Origin: Candidatus Fermentibacterota bacterium
GTDB taxonomy: Bacteria; Fermentibacterota; Fermentibacteria; Fermentibacterales; JCC-6
NCBI GenBank assembly: GCA_030607835.1
Contig: JAUWJE010000026.1
Location: 1 to 12,646, forward strand
Reading direction: 5' to 3'
DNA length: 12,646 nt
The notes beneath the pieces were generated by a model that was given only the letters and a program-made list of their open reading frames with translations, did no database searches and had not been told where the DNA came from. Both the position numbers and the translations under genes were made by a program. Shown here one piece after another: positions 8,482 to 12,646 of this stretch (positions within the stretch are counted from its first letter, which is position 1; every line of letters starts with the position of its first letter).

Positions 8482-9093
8482 TTAAAAGATACCCGCCTGA
8501 AGCATATCTTCTATAATTTCCAATATATTTATATCAATCTGTTCAGGGGAAGTCCATACTATGGAATCAGGAGATGCTGCTTCGAACTGGAAAACATCCT
8601 CAGTTTCGATACGGCAGATGAGGTAATCCACTCCAAAATACTCATTAGCCATTCCGGCTCTGTTAATTGCTGATCCTGCTCCAAGATCCAGCGGATCAGA
8701 GTATACAGCTATCCCATCCGAGACCATTCTGCTGAGAATAAGGATGAATTCTCTCGAGAGGGCCGGTCCATTCTCTCCGGGGAAAGTGGAAATTGCCACG
8801 TGAACCAGTGCCGTTTCGGTCGTGGCAACCTCATCCCAGTTGACGCCGGTCTGCACAATTCCGGTATTTTCATCTGACGAGTCAGATGTATCATTGCCTG
8901 AATCAGATAATACATCAAGGAAGAGAAGCCCGCCTAGCACGACAGCAATTCCAATTGTTATGTAAGTCATTGAGATTGAACTGTCGTCACCATCATCACC
9001 ACCACCACTCGGATCGGCGGCCATGACAGGGCAGGTCAACATGAACAGCGATACGAGTAACAAAGACGCTGTTTTCCTAAAACCTGCTGTCAT
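8482..9093 (-). CDS. Exported membrane-anchored protein of unknown function, possibly CsgG/TolB-N-like
   Basis: A 203-aa protein that I do not recognise as a named family. It has a signal peptide or first hydrophobic segment (about 7-25, ending VMA-A), an Asp/Gly/Ser-rich stretch (about 28-40), a clear membrane segment (about 43-60), a second acidic Ser/Asp linker (about 61-80) and a folded domain (about 95-200). The pattern of that domain, a short strand VHVAISTF, then helices, then YFGVDYLICRIE, recalls the nucleotide-independent alpha/beta domains of CsgG, LpoB or TolB-N periplasmic proteins. That is inference from pattern only. Cys21 is preceded by Thr, so it is not a good lipobox. GAAGG at 9103-9107 with 9 bases of spacing supports the ATG at 9093. 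It begins 20 bases after the EF-G-like gene and is almost certainly its operon partner, although the two proteins would act in different compartments. Confidence 0.8.
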   Translation of the reverse strand: MTAGFRKTASLLLVSLFMLTCPVMAADPSGGGDDGDDSSISMTYITIGIAVVLGGLLFLDVLSDSGNDTSDSSDENTGIVQTGVNWDEVATTETALVHVAISTFPGENGPALSREFILILSRMVSDGIAVYSDPLDLGAGSAINRAGMANEYFGVDYLICRIETEDVFQFEAASPDSIVWTSPEQIDINILEIIEDMLQAGIF

Positions 9094-9113
9094 TGCTATC
9101 AGCCTTCTTCCTT

Positions 9114-11171
9114 TTACTCATCCTCTGTTTCTACCTTAGCCATAATACTTTCCTGAATATCTCTCGGAACCGGTTTGTAACCCTCATAACTCTGGCTGAA
9201 ACTGCCTCTGGCCTGGGTAAGGGATTTAAGTGTATTTGAGTACTGGAAGAGCTCGGATTCCGGGATGGATGCTTTAATAACCTGGAAAGCGCCCTCGGCT
9301 TCTATTCCCTGAATTCGTCCTCTTCTGGTTGTCAGGTCACTCATGACATCGCCCATGAATTCTTCTGGAACCGTAACTTCAAGACTTACGACAGGTTCAA
9401 GAAGACTCGGTCCTGCATTCATCATAACGTTTTTGAAACACTTTCTTGAGGCAAGCTTGAAAGCCATATCCGAAGAATCTACAGGATGATAGGATCCATC
9501 AAACACAACTGCTTTGATATCCACCACTTTACTGTTTGAGATCGGACCATTCTTCATAGCTTCCACAATGCCTTTTTCCACAGCAGGAATGAAGTTGGTG
9601 GGTACATTACCCCCGACCACTTTACTTACAAATTCAAATCCCCTGCCACGTGGAAGCGGTTCAAGTCTGATGAAAACATGACCATACTGACCTCGTCCGC
9701 CTGTCTGCTTCTTGTGTTTGTAGGACCCCTCAGCCGTTTTGCTGATTGTCTCGTGATAAGCAATTCTCGGTTTGAACGTTTCAGTTTCCACACCTGTGGT
9801 TTCCTTGAGTCTGCTCAACATCACCTTCAGATGCAGGTCACCCATACCAGACAGAGTTGTCTGCCCGATATCCGATTCATTTCTGAGAATCAGCGTAGGA
9901 TCCTGAGCCGCAAGTCTTGAGAGACCCGAGCCCATCTTGTCCTCGTCACCCCGTTTTTTCGGAGCAATTGCAACTCTGTATACCGGTTCAGGAAAAACAA
10001 TGGGATTCAATATTATATGACTTCCCTTACCTGCCAGTGTATCATTTGGTGATGCATTCTTCAGTTTTGCGATGGACGCAATGTCACCTGTTACGAGCTT
10101 GTCTGTATCAGTTCTCTTCCCGCCGCTCATGAAGTAGTAATTGCCCATACGCTCAGATGTGTTGCTTGTAGTATTCGTCACATCCTCCGTACCGCTGATT
10201 CCACCACTCATGACTCTTATATAGACTATCTCACCCATGTGGGTATCGACTTTGCTGCTGAAAACTCTTGCCAGGAATGGAGCAGAAGGATCCGGTGCTA
10301 TCTCAACTTCTTTCCCACCATCGGTAGCGGAGACAGGTTTTGCCTCAAGAGGGGATGGGATGAATGTCGGTAAAGAGTCAAGAAGGAATTTCTGTCCTGC
10401 TGGTGGAATTGACAAACCACAGAAAAGAGGATAGAAATTTCTTGAACGGGCGGCTTTCATGAGGCCGGAGTTCATTTCCTCAGGTGTCAGAGTCTCATTC
10501 TCAAAGAAGGATTCCATAAGAGTTTCGTCTGCTTCGGCAGCTGCTTCAACAAGCTGCATCCTGTACATTTCAAGGCTATCTTTTGCGGAATCAGGAACAG
10601 GGATATCCTTACCTTCACCGTCAACGGCTTTGCCTGTGAGCACGTTGACAATTGCTTTAAGAACGTCATTCTCTCGTACAGGGAATGTTATCGGGACTAC
10701 ATTCTTCGCAAGATTTTTTTTGATGTCGGAGACGACTCTATCGAAATCGGTACTATCTCTGTCAACTCGGTTGACCCAGAAGATGAGAGGTTTGTCATTA
10801 TTGGCCGCGAAATCCCATGTTTTAAGCGTTCCGACTTCAACACCATCAGAACCATCAACCACGAGTACAACTCCGTCCGCGACAACAATGCTGCCAATTG
10901 TCGCACCGTGAAAATCTGCCAGCCCGGGTGTATCGATTATATTGATCTTGTGGTCTTTCCAGTCGATTATGCCCAGGGAAGAGGAAAGGCTGTGCTTCCT
11001 TTCGCGGCTTTCATTGGTGAAATCGAACTGACTGGTGCCATTGTCAACCATACCCATTCGATCCACGCCTCCGCCGACGAAAAGCAAAGAATCGCACAGG
11101 CTGGTTTTTCCCACAGATCCATGGCCGATAACTACAACTGTTCTGAGCTTATCAGATGTATAATTTTTCAA
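9114..11171 (-). CDS. EF-G-like translational GTPase (divergent second EF-G, EF-G-2/FusA2 type)
   Basis: A 685-aa homologue of elongation factor G with all five domains. G1 is GHGSVGKT at 16-23. The switch I region reads RERKHSLSSS (56-65) instead of the canonical RGIT. G3 is DTPGLADF (80-87), with Leu84 where EF-G has the catalytic His. G4 is NRVD (134-137) rather than NKxD, and G5 lies in PLFCGLS (248-254). Domain II is about 295-390 and domain III includes SGMGDLHL (441-448). Domain IV contains GGRGQYGHV (491-499) and keeps the His of its functional loop (GSYHPVDSSD, His562). Domain V ends near 670. These changes fit the EF-G-like paralogue group rather than the main fusA, so a role in ribosome recycling, stress or specialised translocation is possible but unproven. 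The start is a TTG at 11171, supported by AGGAG. It leads an operon with the 203-aa exported protein. Confidence 0.93.
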   Translation of the reverse strand: MKNYTSDKLRTVVVIGHGSVGKTSLCDSLLFVGGGVDRMGMVDNGTSQFDFTNESRERKHSLSSSLGIIDWKDHKINIIDTPGLADFHGATIGSIVVADGVVLVVDGSDGVEVGTLKTWDFAANNDKPLIFWVNRVDRDSTDFDRVVSDIKKNLAKNVVPITFPVRENDVLKAIVNVLTGKAVDGEGKDIPVPDSAKDSLEMYRMQLVEAAAEADETLMESFFENETLTPEEMNSGLMKAARSRNFYPLFCGLSIPPAGQKFLLDSLPTFIPSPLEAKPVSATDGGKEVEIAPDPSAPFLARVFSSKVDTHMGEIVYIRVMSGGISGTEDVTNTTSNTSERMGNYYFMSGGKRTDTDKLVTGDIASIAKLKNASPNDTLAGKGSHIILNPIVFPEPVYRVAIAPKKRGDEDKMGSGLSRLAAQDPTLILRNESDIGQTTLSGMGDLHLKVMLSRLKETTGVETETFKPRIAYHETISKTAEGSYKHKKQTGGRGQYGHVFIRLEPLPRGRGFEFVSKVVGGNVPTNFIPAVEKGIVEAMKNGPISNSKVVDIKAVVFDGSYHPVDSSDMAFKLASRKCFKNVMMNAGPSLLEPVVSLEVTVPEEFMGDVMSDLTTRRGRIQGIEAEGAFQVIKASIPESELFQYSNTLKSLTQARGSFSQSYEGYKPVPRDIQESIMAKVETEDE

Positions 11172-11178
11172 TTTGGTG

Positions 11179-11183
11179 CTCCT
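11179..11183 (-). promoter_or_regulatory. Ribosome binding site AGGAG for the TTG start of the EF-G-like gene
   Basis: AGGAG on the minus strand lies 7 bases before the TTG at 11171. No ATG or GTG gives a better-spaced start, and the protein then begins MKNYTSDKLRTVVVIGHG, the expected distance before the G1 motif. Confidence 0.75.
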
Positions 11184-11217
11184 GTTCCCGGACTGATTTG
11201 CATTACATAGTAGAGTA

Positions 11218-11246
11218 TTTCAAGTCTTCTTATAGGAACGTATTAT
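11218..11246 (+). promoter_or_regulatory. Candidate promoter in the divergent gap (weak)
   Basis: The 143-base gap between the EF-G-like gene (minus) and the zinc-ribbon gene (plus) must hold promoters for both. On the plus strand the best pair I see is TTTCAA (11218-11223), 17 bases, then TATTAT (11241-11246). On the minus strand TGTAAT (11202-11207) could be a -10 but has no matching -35. Both are tentative, and promoter consensus in this lineage is unknown. Confidence 0.25.
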
Positions 11247-11314
11247 TTACGAATGAATTGTGCTTCTGTCAACTCTTTAAAGCACCGGACAATTTGAGAT
11301 GTGAGGGAGGATAA

Positions 11315-11644
11315 TTGAGCTCAGCACGACTGTTATTACTTCTAATCGGAATCGCCTTTCTGTGGTTCATAATAAGACAGGTCATGAAACACTGGCTCGG
11401 GGGCCCTGATCGGAAAAAGCTTTACAGGGAAATCGACTCTGCGGAAAGAATGATCGAGAGGGAAGCCGGAAACAATATACCAAGGTGCCCTTTCTGCGAT
11501 TCACCAACGCAGCTTTACAAGTATCCGCATATCAGAGGCTGGAGGTGCTGTAACTATCCCGAATGCAGAGGTTTCGTCAAAGCGAAGAAACCGACAAGGA
11601 TGAAATTCGCATCTGACTGGGACAGGAAACGAACCAGAAAATAG
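11315..11644 (+). CDS. Small membrane-anchored zinc-ribbon protein
   Basis: A 109-aa protein with one N-terminal membrane segment (about 5-21), a basic/acidic helical linker (about 30-52) and a C-terminal four-Cys zinc ribbon. The ligands are probably Cys58 and Cys61 (CPFC) with Cys78 and Cys84 (CCNYPEC). The second half closely resembles the C-terminal zinc fingers of topoisomerase I (C-x-N-Y-P-x-C), here without any topoisomerase. A very basic tail (RKRTRK) follows. The ribbon should face the cytoplasm if the usual positive-inside rule holds. The start is a TTG at 11315 with GGAGG at 11306-11310, a short spacing of four bases. The function is unknown; nucleic-acid or protein binding at the membrane is only a guess. 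It is 82 bases from the following oxidoreductase gene on the same strand, with no clear terminator between them. Confidence 0.75.
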   Translation: MSSARLLLLLIGIAFLWFIIRQVMKHWLGGPDRKKLYREIDSAERMIEREAGNNIPRCPFCDSPTQLYKYPHIRGWRCCNYPECRGFVKAKKPTRMKFASDWDRKRTRK

Positions 11645-11726
11645 AGTTAACGGTTGCCTCATTGATATCGCATTAATAGATTGCTCAGTCCCTGATTTTC
11701 AATTCCGGAAATAAATAGGAGGAGCA

Positions 11727-12635
11727 GTGCCTTTTCAGGAAAAGCGCATTAACAGACATCCGGTGCTTTGTCAGCCAGATGCGGAAAGAGTTGAGTTTAC
11801 ATTCAATAGACAACCTGCCATCGGGGTGCTCGGGGAGGCTGTATCATCCGCTCTTTTTGCTTTAGGCATTCACATATTCGGCCATCATCATACTGACGAA
11901 AGCCCGCAGGGGATGTTCTGCGCGAACGGACAGTGCTCACAATGCGCTCTTCTTATCGATGGAATTCCACTGAAGAGCTGCATTGTACCTCTTGAGAGGG
12001 GAATGGATGTCAGAAGTCTAGAGGGGCTGCCTTTACTGAAAGATCTTCCCGGTCCGGATGTGTTTGCTCCAGTGAAGCTTCAAACCGGAGTATTGATACT
12101 CGGCGCCGGACCCTCCGGTATGGCTGCCGCCATTGAACTCGGAAAAGCGGGAATAGACACAATATTAGTGGATGATACGGCTCGGCTTGGCGGTAAGCTT
12201 GTTCTTCAGACTCACAAGTTCTTCGGTTCCGAAGCGGACTGTTACGCCGGAACACGAGGCATTCACATAGCAGAACTGCTCGCCGGGGAAATTTCAGAGA
12301 TGGATTCCGTTGACATATGGCTTAACAGTATCGTTCTTGGAGTATTCAGCGATGGGACTGTCGGGATCAGATGCGCGGATGGTTACAGGATAGTGAAACC
12401 GGAGTTTCTTCTTGTGGCAACAGGGGCTCGAGAAAAATCACTGCCCTTTCCGGGATGCACACTTCCCGGTGTTTATGGTGCCGGCGCTTTTCAGACAATG
12501 GTTAACAGAGATCTGGTAAGGTGCGCTGAGAGGATATTCGTTGTTGGAGGGGTGAATGTGGGGCTTATCGGAGCCTATCACCCTCTTCATGCAGGCATGA
12601 CAGTGGTAGCGCTTGCAGAAGCTCTTCCAGACTGA
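11727..12635 (+). CDS. FAD-dependent oxidoreductase with N-terminal [2Fe-2S] domain, ending at an in-frame TGA
   Basis: The reading frame gives 302 aa. Residues about 20-100 are a ferredoxin-like domain of the Fer2_4 type, with four [2Fe-2S] ligands, Cys65, Cys70, Cys73 and Cys85. An FAD/NAD(P)-binding domain follows, with G126-x-G128-x-x-G131 and Asp149/Asp150 at the end of the second strand. RLGGKLVLQTHKFFG, ATGAREKSLPFPG and LPGVYGAGAFQT are all typical of the pyridine-nucleotide-disulfide oxidoreductase group related to the sarcosine oxidase alpha/HcnA N-terminus. A second nucleotide-binding fold starts at about 268 (IFVVGGVNVG) and is cut by TGA after residue 302. The rest of that domain is missing, so this is either a recoded TGA or a truncated gene. 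The GTG start at 11727 is preceded by AGGAGG (11717-11722). The electron donor and substrate are not predictable. See the separate entry for the TGA. Confidence 0.88.
   Translation: MPFQEKRINRHPVLCQPDAERVEFTFNRQPAIGVLGEAVSSALFALGIHIFGHHHTDESPQGMFCANGQCSQCALLIDGIPLKSCIVPLERGMDVRSLEGLPLLKDLPGPDVFAPVKLQTGVLILGAGPSGMAAAIELGKAGIDTILVDDTARLGGKLVLQTHKFFGSEADCYAGTRGIHIAELLAGEISEMDSVDIWLNSIVLGVFSDGTVGIRCADGYRIVKPEFLLVATGAREKSLPFPGCTLPGVYGAGAFQTMVNRDLVRCAERIFVVGGVNVGLIGAYHPLHAGMTVVALAEALPD
12633..12635 (+). other. In-frame TGA at a probable Cys position: candidate selenocysteine codon
   Basis: The frame reads Leu-Pro-Asp, TGA, then GGT GGA TAC AA, i.e. Gly-Gly-Tyr and possibly Lys. From memory, homologues of this oxidoreductase continue ALP-x-CGGYK at this point, so the same frame stays family-like across the TGA and the codon replaces a Cys. 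No long gene in the window contains an internal TGA, which argues against global reassignment. A sequencing error or real nonsense mutation remains possible. Confidence 0.45.
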
Positions 12636-12646
12636 GGTGGATACAA

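Noticed and set aside
9028..9035. Lipoprotein lipobox at Cys21 of the 203-aa protein
   Set aside because: The residue before the Cys is Thr, whereas Gly, Ala or Ser is expected, and a VMA-A signal peptidase I site follows.
10459..10911. A 150-codon plus-strand open frame, with others at 9678-10132 and 10908-11210, opposite the EF-G-like gene
   Set aside because: They lie antisense within a clearly conserved GTPase gene, have no good RBS, and their translations are low-complexity Ser/Thr-rich or otherwise unlike real proteins.
12633..12635. Genome-wide reassignment of TGA to Trp or Gly
   Set aside because: More than 3,500 codons of long genes here contain no internal TGA, and the OsmC-family gene ends with TGA at a normal family length.
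1..12646. CRISPR array, tRNA, rRNA, insertion sequence or prophage
   Set aside because: No regularly spaced repeats, cloverleaf-like or rRNA sequence, transposase or phage gene was seen. The intergenic gaps are all under 200 bases.

Overview
The window looks like chromosomal sequence from an uncultured Gram-negative bacterium, probably an FCB-group or related candidate phylum such as Fermentibacteria. This placement is inferred from a gingipain-like C25 peptidase with a type IX secretion-like C-terminal domain, a divergent second EF-G, moderate GC and several non-ATG starts; no rRNA or marker tree is available here. It is mostly ordinary housekeeping and cell-envelope sequence. There are no tRNAs, rRNAs, CRISPR arrays, insertion sequences or prophage genes.

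Layout. (1) Positions 3-2840 (+): the 3' part of a large PAS/GAF sensor protein, open at the left edge, whose C-terminal histidine-kinase-like module lacks the phospho-accepting His and the usual ATP-binding motifs. (2) 2930-5389 and 5409-5801 (+): leuS, then an OsmC-family thiol peroxidase-like gene 19 bases on, probably co-transcribed. (3) A strong GC-rich hairpin terminator at 5884-5908 separates these from the convergent gene. (4) 5930-8302 (-): a secreted C25 (gingipain-type) cysteine peptidase with a C-terminal sorting domain. (5) 11171 down to 8482 (-): an EF-G-like translational GTPase followed 20 bases later by a small exported, membrane-anchored protein of unknown function, forming a two-gene operon. 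(6) A divergent 143-base promoter region. (7) 11315-11644 (+): a small membrane-anchored zinc-ribbon protein. (8) 11727 to the right edge (+): an FAD-dependent oxidoreductase with an N-terminal [2Fe-2S] domain.

The most interesting point is at the right edge. The oxidoreductase frame meets a TGA at 12633-12635, in the middle of its second nucleotide-binding domain. The three codons after it (Gly-Gly-Tyr, then AA-) match what I remember of the family at a conserved Cys-Gly-Gly-Tyr-Lys, so the TGA stands where a Cys is expected. It is either a selenocysteine codon, a nonsense or sequencing change near the end of the available sequence, or a true end. Only 11 bases follow, so a SECIS element cannot be examined here.

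The remaining points of interest are divergent active sites in familiar families: a pseudo-kinase sensor, a LeuRS with Ser in place of the first His of the HIGH motif, and an EF-G-like protein with Leu at the catalytic His position and Arg in place of the G4 Lys. No multi-gene novel system, such as a defence or biosynthetic locus, is evident.
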